Below, piece after piece: positions 27,415 through 35,488 of a stretch of DNA of 64,000 nt. Position numbers and translations under genes: made by a program. Below the pieces are notes generated by a model, which saw only the letters and a program-made list of their open reading frames with translations, had not been told where the DNA came from and ran no database searches. Origin of the DNA: Corynebacterium pollutisoli. Lineage in GTDB: Bacteria; Actinomycetota; Actinomycetes; Mycobacteriales; Mycobacteriaceae. The stretch's first letter is position 1, and each line of letters starts with the position of its first letter. The stretch is from NCBI RefSeq assembly GCF_900177745.1, contig NZ_FXAR01000002.1:268917-332916 (forward strand), written 5' to 3'.

Positions 27415-27870
27415 TTAACCCCCGCACAGGGTGAGCTGCTGGAGGAGCCCGGCCGGGGCCCCGTCCGCGGTGACGGTCGCCTCGTCGAAGCACGGGTAGC
27501 CGGTGTACGTCGTGCCGTGCGGCTCGTAGGTCCGCCACTGGCCGGCTGCGGCCCGGTAGACGATGAGGTGATCCGTCTGGGCCTGCCCTGCACGCGCCCA
27601 CGCCCCGTCACAGAACATGACCACGGGCTCGGTGAAGTCGATGCGGAAGGCATCCGCCGAGCAGTCGGCCCGGACGGGGGCCGCCACGGGGGTGTCGGTG
27701 ACGGTCTCCGTGGTGGTCACCGTCGTGGTCGGCGGCGTCTCGGTCACGGTCTCCGTGGCGGTGACCTGCATGGTCGTGGTCTCCGGGGGTGATGGCTCAG
27801 ACTCGCCCGCACACGCTCCCAGCAGCACCGCCGTCGTGAGGAGAGGAAGGGCGCGGGTGAGACTCGTCAT
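27415..27870 (-). CDS. Secreted lipoprotein, second of a tandem pair
   Basis: A 151-residue lipoprotein. A signal peptide (MTSLTRALPLLTTAVLLGAC) ends in the lipobox LLGAC, followed by a Thr/Val/Glu-rich linker (TETVTETPPTTTVTTTETVT) and a compact domain with four cysteines. The domain matches the upstream gene product: FCDGAWARAGQAQTDH, then YEPHGTTYTGYPCFDE and DGAP. It overlaps its neighbour with a GTGA junction; a GTG at 27879 is the alternative start. Function unknown. Confidence 0.78.
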   Translation of the reverse strand: MTSLTRALPLLTTAVLLGACAGESEPSPPETTTMQVTATETVTETPPTTTVTTTETVTDTPVAAPVRADCSADAFRIDFTEPVVMFCDGAWARAGQAQTDHLIVYRAAAGQWRTYEPHGTTYTGYPCFDEATVTADGAPAGLLQQLTLCGG

Positions 27871-27875
27871 GGTGA

Positions 27876-28310
27876 TCACCCGCAGAGCGGGACCTGCCCG
27901 ATGAGCTCGTCGGGGGCGCCGTCGGTACGCAGGGTCTCCTCGTCGTAGCAGGGCTGGGCCATGCCGGTCTGGGTCTCCCCGTGCGGCTGGTAGGCGACCC
28001 AGTTGCCGTGCGTGGCCTGGAAGACCATGCGCCAGTCCGTCTGGTTCTGGCCCGCGAACGCCCAGGTCCCGTCGCAGAACAGGACGGCCGGGTCATCGAA
28101 CTCCCCCGCCGCGAACGCCGACGGCTCGCAGTCGGCGGTGCCCGGCTCCGGGGCGACCATGGCGGTCGAGGTCTCCACGGTCGTCTCCACCACCGTCTCC
28201 ACGGTGGTCTCCGGCGTGGCGGCGGAATCAGTGTCGGAGTCGGAGCCGCAGGCGACCAACAGGGCGGACGCGGCGAGCAGGACGGCGCCTCGGCGAAGGA
28301 CCAGGTTCAT
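27876..28310 (-). CDS. Secreted lipoprotein, first of a tandem pair
   Basis: A 144-residue lipoprotein with lipobox LLVAC at about residues 19-23, a Thr/Glu/Val linker and a C-terminal domain with FCDGTWAFAGQNQTDW, YQPHGETQTGMAQPCYDE and DGAPDELIGQVPLCG. The ATG at 28310 is chosen over 28316 because TAGAAT is 8 bp from it, the normal leaderless spacing. The two genes are paralogs and probably form one operon. No known family recognised. Confidence 0.8.
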   Translation of the reverse strand: MNLVLRRGAVLLAASALLVACGSDSDTDSAATPETTVETVVETTVETSTAMVAPEPGTADCEPSAFAAGEFDDPAVLFCDGTWAFAGQNQTDWRMVFQATHGNWVAYQPHGETQTGMAQPCYDEETLRTDGAPDELIGQVPLCG

Positions 28311-28336
28311 ATGCATGGATTCTAGTCTGTGGTGGT

Positions 28337-28945
28337 TCAGATCACACGTCTTTCGCGGGCCGCGGTGATGGCGGCCGTGCGGGTGCCCACGCCGAGCTTC
28401 TGGAAGATGTGCACCAGGTGCGTCTTCACGGTGGCCTCGGAGATGAACAGCATCTTCGCCAGTTCCCGGTTGCCGGCGCCCGTCTCCAGGGCCCGGAGGA
28501 TCTCGATCTCGCGGGCGGACAGGGCCTCCGCGGGGCGGCTCATCCGCTCCGCCAGAGCGTCGGCGACCTCGGGGGCGAGGGTGCGGCGGCCGGCGGCGGT
28601 GGCCACGACGGCGTCGTGAAGCGCCTGTTCAGGGGCATCCTTGAGGAGGTAGCCGAGGGCACCGGCCTCGACGGCGGCGACGATGTCCGCCTGCGTGTCG
28701 TAGGTGGTGAGGATGAGCACCGGCGGGCCGTCGGCCGCACGCAGGCGGCGGGTGGCGGTGATGCCGTCCATGCCGGGCATCTGGATGTCGCACACCACGA
28801 CGTCGACCTCCCCCCGCGTGGCCGACAGCGCGGCCTCCCCGTCGGCCCCTTCCGCGACGACGCTGATGTCGGGGAACGCGTCGAGGATGGTGCGCAGTCC
28901 GGCGCGGACGACGGGGTGGTCGTCGATGAGCATGACACGGATCAT
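28337..28945 (-). CDS. NarL/LuxR-type response regulator
   Basis: A 202-residue regulator. The receiver domain (1-120) carries the acidic pair DD at 8-9, the phosphorylated Asp53 (VVVCDIQMPGMDG), and the Lys in LLKDA near 100. The C-terminal LuxR helix-turn-helix covers LSAREIEILRALETGAGNRELA and SEATVKTHLVHIFQKLG. Its start overlaps the histidine kinase stop as ATGA. It probably controls the divergent ABC exporter. Confidence 0.93.
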   Translation of the reverse strand: MIRVMLIDDHPVVRAGLRTILDAFPDISVVAEGADGEAALSATRGEVDVVVCDIQMPGMDGITATRRLRAADGPPVLILTTYDTQADIVAAVEAGALGYLLKDAPEQALHDAVVATAAGRRTLAPEVADALAERMSRPAEALSAREIEILRALETGAGNRELAKMLFISEATVKTHLVHIFQKLGVGTRTAAITAARERRVI

Positions 28946-30120
28946 GACGGCTCCTTTGCCGAGGTCAGGGGGATGCGGACGGTGGCGGCGGTGCCACCGT
29001 CGGACTCGATGACCAGCTCCCCGCCGACGGAGGCGACGCGGGCCGCGAGGCCCCGCAGGCCGTAACCGCGGGTACCGGGGAAGCCGCGGCCGTCGTCGAG
29101 CACGTCGAGGGTGACCTCGCTGTCCCACACGCCGTAGGTGACCACCGCGCGGCCCGCGGCGGCATGCTTGACGACGTTCGCCAGCAACTCCCCCGCCGCC
29201 CGGATGACCACCCGTGACACGGGTTCCGGCAGCTCACGGTCGGTGTCGCCGGCCAGCTGCAGGGTGAGGTCGAGGGGTTCGCCGAGGGCCTCCTGCCGGG
29301 CGCGGGTGCGTTCGACGATGTGGCGCAGAGCCACCGGCACGGGCTCCCCCGGTGTCGCCAGATCGCGGACGAAGCGGCGGGCCTCGGCGAGGCTGTCCGC
29401 GGCCTGGTCCTCGATGGTGCGCACCTGGTGCAGGGCGGCATCGACGTCGCCGCGCTCCAGGCTGCCGCGCACCGCCCGGGACACCAGCACGATGGAGCTC
29501 AGGCCCTGGGCGACGGTGTCGTGGATCTCGCGGGAGAGCCGCTCGCGCTCCTCGAGACGCCCGGCCTGATGCTCGGACGCGGCGAGTTCCTCCTGGGTGG
29601 CCCGCAGATCATCGGCCACCCGGCGGTGGTGCGCGGCCTCCCGGTGCAGGGCGAGGTACGTCCAGTAGATCGCCACCGCCAGGACCGTCCCGATGAACGG
29701 ACCCACCGCCGAGGCCGGTGTCCACTCCCCCGGGTGCAGCTGCGCGGGCACGAACGCCGCGATCGCCCACGCCGCCACCGCCGCCACCACCCCCAGCGTG
29801 CGCGGGAGGAGATGGAGAAACAGCAGGACCAGCGGAAACAGCAGCCATACGAACGTGATGGACACGGCCACCAGGGCATGCCACAGCAGCGTCACCGCCG
29901 CCAGCCACCACCACACGACGCCCCGCGGCGGGGTGCCGACACTGTGCTCCCACACCGTGCCCAGCACGTAGACCAGAGCCAGCCCGACGGTGAGCGGCAG
30001 CACCGGCGTGCCCGTCGCCGCCGCCGGCTCCGCCAGCAGGAACAGCACCAGGCCCAGCACCAGCAGAAACGCGAAGAGCAGGTGCAGGCCGATGCGGAGG
30101 GTACGGAGCAGGGCTGTCAC
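28942..30120 (-). CDS. Sensor histidine kinase (HisKA_3 type)
   Basis: A 392-residue kinase starting with GTG at 30120. About five membrane helices fill residues 10-155, then a coiled-coil and the dimerisation motif ERERLSREIHDTVAQGLSSI with His200. The ATPase domain shows ELLANVVKHAAAG (N box), DDGRGF and GYGLRGL. It pairs with the NarL regulator. A TACGGT box 7 bp upstream fits a leaderless GTG start. Signal unknown; the small loops suggest membrane or lipid-phase sensing. Confidence 0.92.
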   Translation of the reverse strand: MTALLRTLRIGLHLLFAFLLVLGLVLFLLAEPAAATGTPVLPLTVGLALVYVLGTVWEHSVGTPPRGVVWWWLAAVTLLWHALVAVSITFVWLLFPLVLLFLHLLPRTLGVVAAVAAWAIAAFVPAQLHPGEWTPASAVGPFIGTVLAVAIYWTYLALHREAAHHRRVADDLRATQEELAASEHQAGRLEERERLSREIHDTVAQGLSSIVLVSRAVRGSLERGDVDAALHQVRTIEDQAADSLAEARRFVRDLATPGEPVPVALRHIVERTRARQEALGEPLDLTLQLAGDTDRELPEPVSRVVIRAAGELLANVVKHAAAGRAVVTYGVWDSEVTLDVLDDGRGFPGTRGYGLRGLAARVASVGGELVIESDGGTAATVRIPLTSAKEPS

Positions 30121-30230
30121 ACCCCCGACCGTAGCCGCCGGGTGGTGGAGGGGGCATCAACCGACCGGTTGAGCGCAGTTTCCACTGCGCAGCCGATGGA
30201 ATGCGGGCCGGGGGCGGCGAGCATGAAGGC

Positions 30231-31223
30231 ATGTTCCTCGGTATCCGCGATCTCATCCACGCCCGCGGCAGATTCTCGCTCATCGCGGCGGTCGTCGGGC
30301 TCATCACCCTCCTGCTCATCATGCTCACTGGCCTCACCGGCGGCCTCGGCGCGCAGAACACATCGGCCCTCACCTCGCTCGACCCCGACCGGGTCGTGTT
30401 CTCCTCGGAGGAGCCCTCGTTCACGGACTCGCAGGTCACCGCTGCCGACGTGGCCGCCTGGGAGACTGTCGCGGGGGTCGAGGAGGTCCGCCCGCTCGGC
30501 ACGCTGCAGACCCGCCTCGAGGCGGACACGACCCGGGCGGTTGCCGTCCTCGGCCTCCCCGGTGTCGGCCCGGGGGCGGTCCTGTCCGAATCGCTTCTCG
30601 ACGCTCCGCCCCGCCACGTCGACCTCGGCGGCGTCCACGTCCCCGTCGCGGGCACCGCCCCCGACGAGTTCCACTCCCACTCCCCCGTCGTGTGGGTCGA
30701 CACCGCCACCTGGCAGGACATCGCCCGCACCGACGCCCTGGGCACCGTCCTGCTGGTGGACGGGGACGTTGCCGGGGATGCGACCGGCATGACCGTGACC
30801 ACCCTGCGCGGATCCTTCGCCGGGTTGGCCGCGTACCAGTCGGAGCGGGGCTCGCTGCAGACGATGCAGGGTTTCCTCTACGCCATATCGGCGCTGGTCA
30901 TCGTGTCCTTCCTCACCGTGTGGACGGTCCAGCGCACCCGCGACCTGTCCATCCTGCGGGCCCTCGGGGCGAGCCCCGGGTATCTCGTCCGCGACGCCCT
31001 GGGGCAGGCCGCGCTCATCCTGGCGCTCGGCGTGACGGTAGGAGCCCTGGCCGGCTGGGGCCTGGGGATTCTCGCGGGACAGGCGGTCCCCTTCCGGCTC
31101 ACCGCCGTGACCGTGCTCGGCCCGGCCGTCGGCATCTGGCTGCTCGGCCTCGTCGGCGCCTACCTGGCCACCCGGCGGGTCGCCCGGGTGGACCCGCTCA
31201 TCGCTCTCGGAGGACACGGATAA
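30231..31223 (+). CDS. ABC transporter permease (FtsX/MacB type)
   Basis: A 330-residue permease. One N-terminal helix (AAVVGLITLLLIMLTGL), a large extracellular domain (about 45-205) and three C-terminal helices from about 215 form the FtsX/DevC layout used for mechanical or lipoprotein/peptide efflux. It is followed by its ATPase with a 1-bp overlap (TAATG) and lies opposite the two-component system, which suggests envelope-stress control. The start at 30231 is the best-supported ATG. Confidence 0.88.
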   Translation: MFLGIRDLIHARGRFSLIAAVVGLITLLLIMLTGLTGGLGAQNTSALTSLDPDRVVFSSEEPSFTDSQVTAADVAAWETVAGVEEVRPLGTLQTRLEADTTRAVAVLGLPGVGPGAVLSESLLDAPPRHVDLGGVHVPVAGTAPDEFHSHSPVVWVDTATWQDIARTDALGTVLLVDGDVAGDATGMTVTTLRGSFAGLAAYQSERGSLQTMQGFLYAISALVIVSFLTVWTVQRTRDLSILRALGASPGYLVRDALGQAALILALGVTVGALAGWGLGILAGQAVPFRLTAVTVLGPAVGIWLLGLVGAYLATRRVARVDPLIALGGHG

Positions 31224-31849
31224 TGACTCTCCACCTTGACCACATCACCCTCACCTACCCCGACGGACCCACTGAGGTCACCGCCGTCGACGACGTCTCC
31301 CTCACCCTGCACCCCGGGCAGTTCACCGCGCTGGTCGGGGAATCCGGTTCCGGTAAATCCTCGCTGCTGGCCGTGGCCGCCGGCCTGCAGGAACCCACCT
31401 CGGGGCAGGTGCGTGTCGACGGACCCCGCGGCCTCATCTTCCAGCAGGCCAACCTGCTGGGCGCGCTCACCGCCCGGGAGCAGCTGCTTGTCACCGACCA
31501 CATCCGGGGGCGGAAGCCGCGCCGCGACCGGGCCGATGAGCTGCTGGAACGCGTCGGACTCGCCGGGTCCGGCCACCGCCGGATGAACCAGCTCTCCGGT
31601 GGGCAGCGCCAGCGCGTCAACATCGCCCGCGCCCTCATGGGCTCCCCCGCCGTCCTGCTCGCCGACGAGCCGACCTCCGCCCTCGACACCCGCCTGGCCC
31701 GCGAGGTCGTGGACCTGCTCGCCGACATCACCCGGGAGACGCAGGCGGTCACCCTCCTGGTCACGCACGACCGCTCGCTCCTCGACTCCTGCGACCGCGT
31801 CGTCGAGATGCGGGACGGCCGCGTCCGGGAGGTGCGGGCGGTGTCATAA
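31223..31849 (+). CDS. ABC transporter ATP-binding protein (LolD/MacB type)
   Basis: A 208-residue ATPase. Walker A is GESGSGKSS near 39-47, the Q-loop is GLIFQQANLL, the signature LSGGQRQRV near 123-131 and Walker B VLLADEPTSALD near 143-154. It drives the permease encoded directly upstream. Its start overlaps the permease stop, and its stop overlaps the next start, both as TAATG. Confidence 0.93.
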   Translation: MTLHLDHITLTYPDGPTEVTAVDDVSLTLHPGQFTALVGESGSGKSSLLAVAAGLQEPTSGQVRVDGPRGLIFQQANLLGALTAREQLLVTDHIRGRKPRRDRADELLERVGLAGSGHRRMNQLSGGQRQRVNIARALMGSPAVLLADEPTSALDTRLAREVVDLLADITRETQAVTLLVTHDRSLLDSCDRVVEMRDGRVREVRAVS

Positions 31850-32808
31850 TGGCGGGCATGGACCAGCTCGCCGAACTGCGCGCCCGGCGCATCATCGCCC
31901 AGGGCCTGCACACCCCCGGACGCAGTGCCGCGGAGGCCGCCCGGTGGATGCTCGGCGTCCAGGGCCAGAAGTACGGTGACGGCATCCGGGCCCTGTCCCT
32001 GCGGGGGCCGCGTGACGACGCCGCGGTGCTCGCCGCCGTCGACAAGCACGAGGTCGTGCGGGCCTGGCCGATGCGCGGCACCCTGCATTTCCTGCCTGCG
32101 GAAGACGCCCGCTGGATGATGCGGCTGTGCGGCCCCCGGGTGGCACGTGCGCAGATGCAGCGGCGAGTGGGCCTGGGGATCACGGAACCGCAGGTGGAGG
32201 CCGCCCGGGAGGCGCTGCATTCCGCCCTCCGGGAACGGCCGCTCACCCGGCCGGAGATGTACGAGGTGTTCGCGGCGGCGGGCGTGGATCCCACCGAGCA
32301 GCGCGGCCCGCACCTCGCGCGCGCCTTCGGGGGAGAGGGCGATGTGGTCCAGGGCCCGCGGCAGGGGGCCGTCGAGACGTTCGTGCACGTGGACACCCTG
32401 CCCGTCGCGCAGCGGGAGCTGGCGGGGGAGGAGGCCCTGGCGGAGCTGGGGACCCGCTACCTTCATTCACACGGGCCGGCGTCGGTGAAGGATCTCGTGT
32501 GGTGGGCCGGGATCACGGTCGCCCAGGCGAAGAAGGCGGTGGCGCTGGCACGGGACGTCGTTGCATTCGGGGACGGATTCGGCGACGGGTACTGGATGGG
32601 GGAGTGGCAGCGGGACGTCGACAAGCGGGAACTGGAGGAGGCGCTGGCGACGACCTACGAGCTGCCCGCCTTCGACGAGATCCTGCTCGGCTACGGTGAG
32701 AAATCACTCATCCTGCCTGATGAGCTGCGCCCGCAGGTACTGACCAAGAACGGCCTGAGCTGGCCTTTCCTCATGGTCGACGGTGTGATCACGGGGCGGG
32801 CGGCGTGA
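31849..32808 (+). CDS. Winged-helix DNA-binding (HTH_42) protein, short C-terminus
   Basis: A 319-residue protein of the HTH_42 / YcaQ-AlkX-like family, some members of which are DNA glycosylases. Typical segments are ARRIIAQGL near 12, AARWMLGVQ, VRAWPMRGTLHFL near 66-78 and the late PAFDEILLGYGEKS. Family members usually run on for another 40-80 residues after the DG-V-GTW element; here it stops at VDGVITGRAA. It may be a shortened, possibly non-functional copy. It starts in a TAATG overlap with the ATPase and ends overlapping the next gene. Confidence 0.8.
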   Translation: MAGMDQLAELRARRIIAQGLHTPGRSAAEAARWMLGVQGQKYGDGIRALSLRGPRDDAAVLAAVDKHEVVRAWPMRGTLHFLPAEDARWMMRLCGPRVARAQMQRRVGLGITEPQVEAAREALHSALRERPLTRPEMYEVFAAAGVDPTEQRGPHLARAFGGEGDVVQGPRQGAVETFVHVDTLPVAQRELAGEEALAELGTRYLHSHGPASVKDLVWWAGITVAQAKKAVALARDVVAFGDGFGDGYWMGEWQRDVDKRELEEALATTYELPAFDEILLGYGEKSLILPDELRPQVLTKNGLSWPFLMVDGVITGRAA

Positions 32809-33518
32809 GCTACACCTGGATGCGGCAGTACAGCCCCGAGCACATCGCCGTGCTGGTGACCGGGATCGTGGCGTGCGGGATCCTCGTGGTCGCGGCGCGC
32901 CGGGTGCGTGGGGCCCCGTGGCTGACCGTCGCCCGGCAGGTGACGGGCTGGGTGCTCATGGTGCTGGCGGGGGCGTGGCTGGTGTTCACGCTGTGGCCCG
33001 GCAACCTGCACGTCACCGAGGCGCTGCCCTTCCACCTGTGCGACTGGCTGCGGTACATCCTCGCGTACGGTCTCATCACCGGCGATGAGCGGGCCCTGGC
33101 GATCACCTATTATTGGGGGATCCTGCTGAATCCGCAGGCGATCATCACCCCGTACCTGCCCTACGTGCACCACCCGGCGTGGGTGCAGTTCGCCGGCTAC
33201 TGGTTCTTCCACATGGTGGCGCTTATCGTGCCGATCGTCATGGTCGCCGGGTTCGGGTGGCGGCCCACGTGGCGGGACTTCCGCTTCGTCGCGGCCGTCT
33301 CGCCCGGCTGGATGGCGGTGGCGGGCCTGGCCAACAGGATCACCGGCGGCAACTACGGCTTCTTCGCCCACAAACCACCGACCCCCTCCATCATTGATAT
33401 CTTCCATCGTGTGGGATGGAAACGGACCTACTGGATTCTCGAGGTCATCCTCATCGCGATCGTGTGGACGGGGGTGATGACGTGGCCCCTTACAGCCCGG
33501 AGCACTGGGCCGCGCTGA
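32805..33518 (+). CDS. YwaF/TIGR02206 family membrane protein, first copy
   Basis: A 237-residue protein with six to seven helices, starting MSYTWMRQYSPEHIAVLVTG. The family marks are YSPEH at the start, LPFHLCDW near 68-75 and NYGFFAHKPP near 183. The function of the family is unknown. GTG start at 32805 overlaps the winged-helix stop (GTGA). The following gene is a diverged duplicate with a 37-bp overlap. Confidence 0.82.
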   Translation: MSYTWMRQYSPEHIAVLVTGIVACGILVVAARRVRGAPWLTVARQVTGWVLMVLAGAWLVFTLWPGNLHVTEALPFHLCDWLRYILAYGLITGDERALAITYYWGILLNPQAIITPYLPYVHHPAWVQFAGYWFFHMVALIVPIVMVAGFGWRPTWRDFRFVAAVSPGWMAVAGLANRITGGNYGFFAHKPPTPSIIDIFHRVGWKRTYWILEVILIAIVWTGVMTWPLTARSTGPR

Positions 33519-34159
33519 TGGTCATCGCGGTGGCCACGCCGCTGCTCGTGCGCGCCGTCCGCGGCCGCGACGTCGACCGCTGGATCACGGTCGCCGGCTG
33601 GGTGATGCTCGCGGTCTCCGTGTGGTGGATGGGATGGGACATGCGTCCCGCCGTCTTCGACGTCCAGCGCTCCCTGCCGCTGCACCTGTCGGACATGGCC
33701 CGGCTGACGATGTCGCTCGCGCTCATCACCCGGAAGTGGTGGTGGGTCGCCCCGACCTACTACTGGGGCCTGACCCTCAACGTGCAGTCCCTGCTCACCC
33801 CGGACCTCAGCTACTTCGTGGACCCCCGCCTCGAGTACCTCATGTACTGGCTCCTCCACGCGGCGGTCTTCATCGCGCCGAACGTCCTGGTGTGGGGGAG
33901 AGGCATGCGCCCGACCTGGACGTGGTACCAGGTGACGTGGGTCTTCTCGCTGGCGTGGATGGCGGTGACCATGCTCATCAACGTGGTCACCGGCTCCAAC
34001 TACGGCTACCTCAACGCGCACCCCCCGGGGCGCTCGCTTCTCGACGCCATGGGCCCCTGGCCCACCTACCTCGGCGTCGGCTGCGGCATCCTCGCCGTCA
34101 CCTGGGCGGGCATGACCTGGCCCTGGGAGAGGCTCCGCAGGCGCCGGTCAACCCCGTAG
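33482..34159 (+). CDS. YwaF/TIGR02206 family membrane protein, second copy
   Basis: A 225-residue paralog of the preceding gene: YSPEHWAAL at the start, LPLHLSDMAR in place of LPFHLCDW, and NYGYLNAHPPG near 180. The GTG at 33482 is chosen because it aligns with the start of the first copy and is preceded by GGGGGTG. The overlap implies coupled translation, so the two may form a heterodimer. Role unknown. Confidence 0.8.
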   Translation: MAPYSPEHWAALMVIAVATPLLVRAVRGRDVDRWITVAGWVMLAVSVWWMGWDMRPAVFDVQRSLPLHLSDMARLTMSLALITRKWWWVAPTYYWGLTLNVQSLLTPDLSYFVDPRLEYLMYWLLHAAVFIAPNVLVWGRGMRPTWTWYQVTWVFSLAWMAVTMLINVVTGSNYGYLNAHPPGRSLLDAMGPWPTYLGVGCGILAVTWAGMTWPWERLRRRRSTP

Positions 34160-34177
34160 CTGCCCCGGACATGGCGA

Positions 34178-34220
34178 AGCGCCGGGAGAGGAGCGCGACA
34201 CTACCTTGTCTCCCGGCGCT
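34178..34220. terminator. Bidirectional terminator hairpin
   Basis: A perfect 12-bp stem pairs 34178-34189 with 34209-34220 around a 19-base loop, between convergent genes. No long T run follows, so termination may be imperfect or Rho-assisted. Confidence 0.5.
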
Positions 34221-34238
34221 GCACCGGACTGTGGGGGC

Positions 34239-34508
34239 CTACTTGTTCCAGTTGGCGTAGGTGGTGTTCACCTTCTCGACGAGGGTGAGCACGTCGTAGG
34301 ACGCGACCAGCTCATCGTTCTGGTTGAACAGCTGCGCATCCCAGCACACCTCGCCGTACTTGTCGGTGACGCGCGGGGTGATGCGCTTGGCGGTCAGCTC
34401 GATGCGGACGGAGTCGTCGTAGGTGACCGGGGTGATGAAGCGCAGGTTCTCCAGGCCGTAGTTGGCCAGGACCGGGCCCGGGGCGGGCTCGACGAGCAGC
34501 TGGGTCAT
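34239..34508 (-). CDS. Stand-alone C-terminal fragment of PaaZ (MaoC-like)
   Basis: An 89-residue protein matching the end of the bifunctional ring-opening enzyme Paa[20 protein letters not shown], then [25 protein letters not shown] and YDVLTLVE. PaaZ itself has about 680 residues, so the aldehyde dehydrogenase and most of the hydratase fold are missing. It still has an ATG and a good ribosome site (CAGGAG). It looks like the remnant of a deleted phenylacetate degradation cluster, unless the fragment has gained its own function. The TetR gene opposite may be the cluster regulator. Confidence 0.75.
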   Translation of the reverse strand: MTQLLVEPAPGPVLANYGLENLRFITPVTYDDSVRIELTAKRITPRVTDKYGEVCWDAQLFNQNDELVASYDVLTLVEKVNTTYANWNK

Positions 34509-34582
34509 GCGGAACTCCTGGGGTGGTGGCAGTATGTGTGTCGTTGCAGTTCAGGGGCCTGTTCGGAGGCCCCTGGTGCAGA

Positions 34583-34606
34583 AATACCGCCCGATCGGTC
34601 GGTATT
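34583..34606. promoter_or_regulatory. TetR-type operator
   Basis: A 24-bp palindrome with 22 matching positions: AATACCG-C-CCGATCGG-T-CGGTATT. It lies between the PaaZ fragment and the TetR gene, the natural site for an autoregulator that controls both directions. Confidence 0.7.
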
Positions 34607-34718
34607 GAGCGGCCAGTGTACGTGATCGGAGTCACTTTGTGGGCGGAACCTCAGTGCGGGTTCCCCTGTTGGTGTCACGTACACTTCCGCAGCAGCACGT
34701 ACGTGAAGGAGACAGGAA

Positions 34719-35324
34719 ATGCCGTCGAGCACCACCGCCGGCCGGGGTCGGCCCGGTTACGCCCGTGAGGACGTCATCCGGATCGCGGTCGAGGAGTTCA
34801 ACGCCCGCGGCTACGAGGCGACCTCCATGGGCGCCCTCGCCGAGCGCCTCGGGTTGAGTAAGTCCGCGATCTACCACCACATCGCCTCGAAGGAGGAGAT
34901 CCTCGTCGAGGCGACGGGCAAGGCGCTCGAGGAGCTCAGGGCCGTCGTCGACGGGGCGCTGGAGGCCTCGGATGATCCGGTGGAGCAGTTGCGCCTGCTC
35001 ATCGCCGGCACCACCCGCGTCCTGTGTGAGTACCCCGCCTACGTCCGCCTGCTCCTGCGGCTGCGGGGCAACACCGACGTCGAGCTGGCCATCATGGAGC
35101 GCCGCCGGGGAATCACCCGGGCGCTCGTCGACGTGGTGGAGCGCGCTCAGGCGGAGGGGTCCCTGCGCACCGACCTCGAGGCCGGCGTCGTCGCCCGCCT
35201 CATTTTCGGCATGATCAACTCGATCGTGGAGTGGTACAAGCCGGAGGGACAGTACGCCCCGGCCGACCTGGCGGCCATCACTCCGGAGATGGTGTTCACC
35301 GGGATTGTGCGGTCGCGGTCATAA
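34719..35324 (+). CDS. TetR family regulator (PaaR-like)
   Basis: A 201-residue regulator. The helix-turn-helix spans 10-55 (AREDVIRIAVEEFNARGYEATSMGAL, then RLGLSKSAIYHHIASKEEIL), followed by an all-helical ligand domain. AAGGAG precedes the ATG. It faces the PaaZ remnant and an intact operator, so it may be an orphaned phenylacetyl-CoA-sensing regulator; the ligand is inference. A clean terminator follows. Confidence 0.85.
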   Translation: MPSSTTAGRGRPGYAREDVIRIAVEEFNARGYEATSMGALAERLGLSKSAIYHHIASKEEILVEATGKALEELRAVVDGALEASDDPVEQLRLLIAGTTRVLCEYPAYVRLLLRLRGNTDVELAIMERRRGITRALVDVVERAQAEGSLRTDLEAGVVARLIFGMINSIVEWYKPEGQYAPADLAAITPEMVFTGIVRSRS

Positions 35325-35351
35325 CCGGGGTCGGGTAAGGGGGTATGTGAG

Positions 35352-35384
35352 GGTGCAGGTCTGTGACCTGCACCTTTTTGTTTT
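35352..35384 (+). terminator. Rho-independent terminator after the TetR gene
   Basis: GGTGCAGGTC pairs perfectly with GACCTGCACC around a TGT loop, followed by TTTTTGTTTT. It ends the TetR transcript. Confidence 0.88.
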
Positions 35385-35445
35385 CCGGGGGTAGGGACGT
35401 GCAGGAATGTGTGTCAGGGGCACTAAACCCCCGGTCAAGGCAGCA

Positions 35446-35477
35446 GGCCGCGCCACCGTCCCCACGGTGGCGCGGCC
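35446..35477. terminator. Strong hairpin between convergent genes
   Basis: A perfect 14-bp stem, GGCCGCGCCACCGT with its complement, around a CCCC loop. It lies just beyond the Nnr gene stop and probably ends that transcript. A 13-mer copy is next to it at 35487. Confidence 0.6.
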
Positions 35478-35488
35478 TTCGTCGTTGC

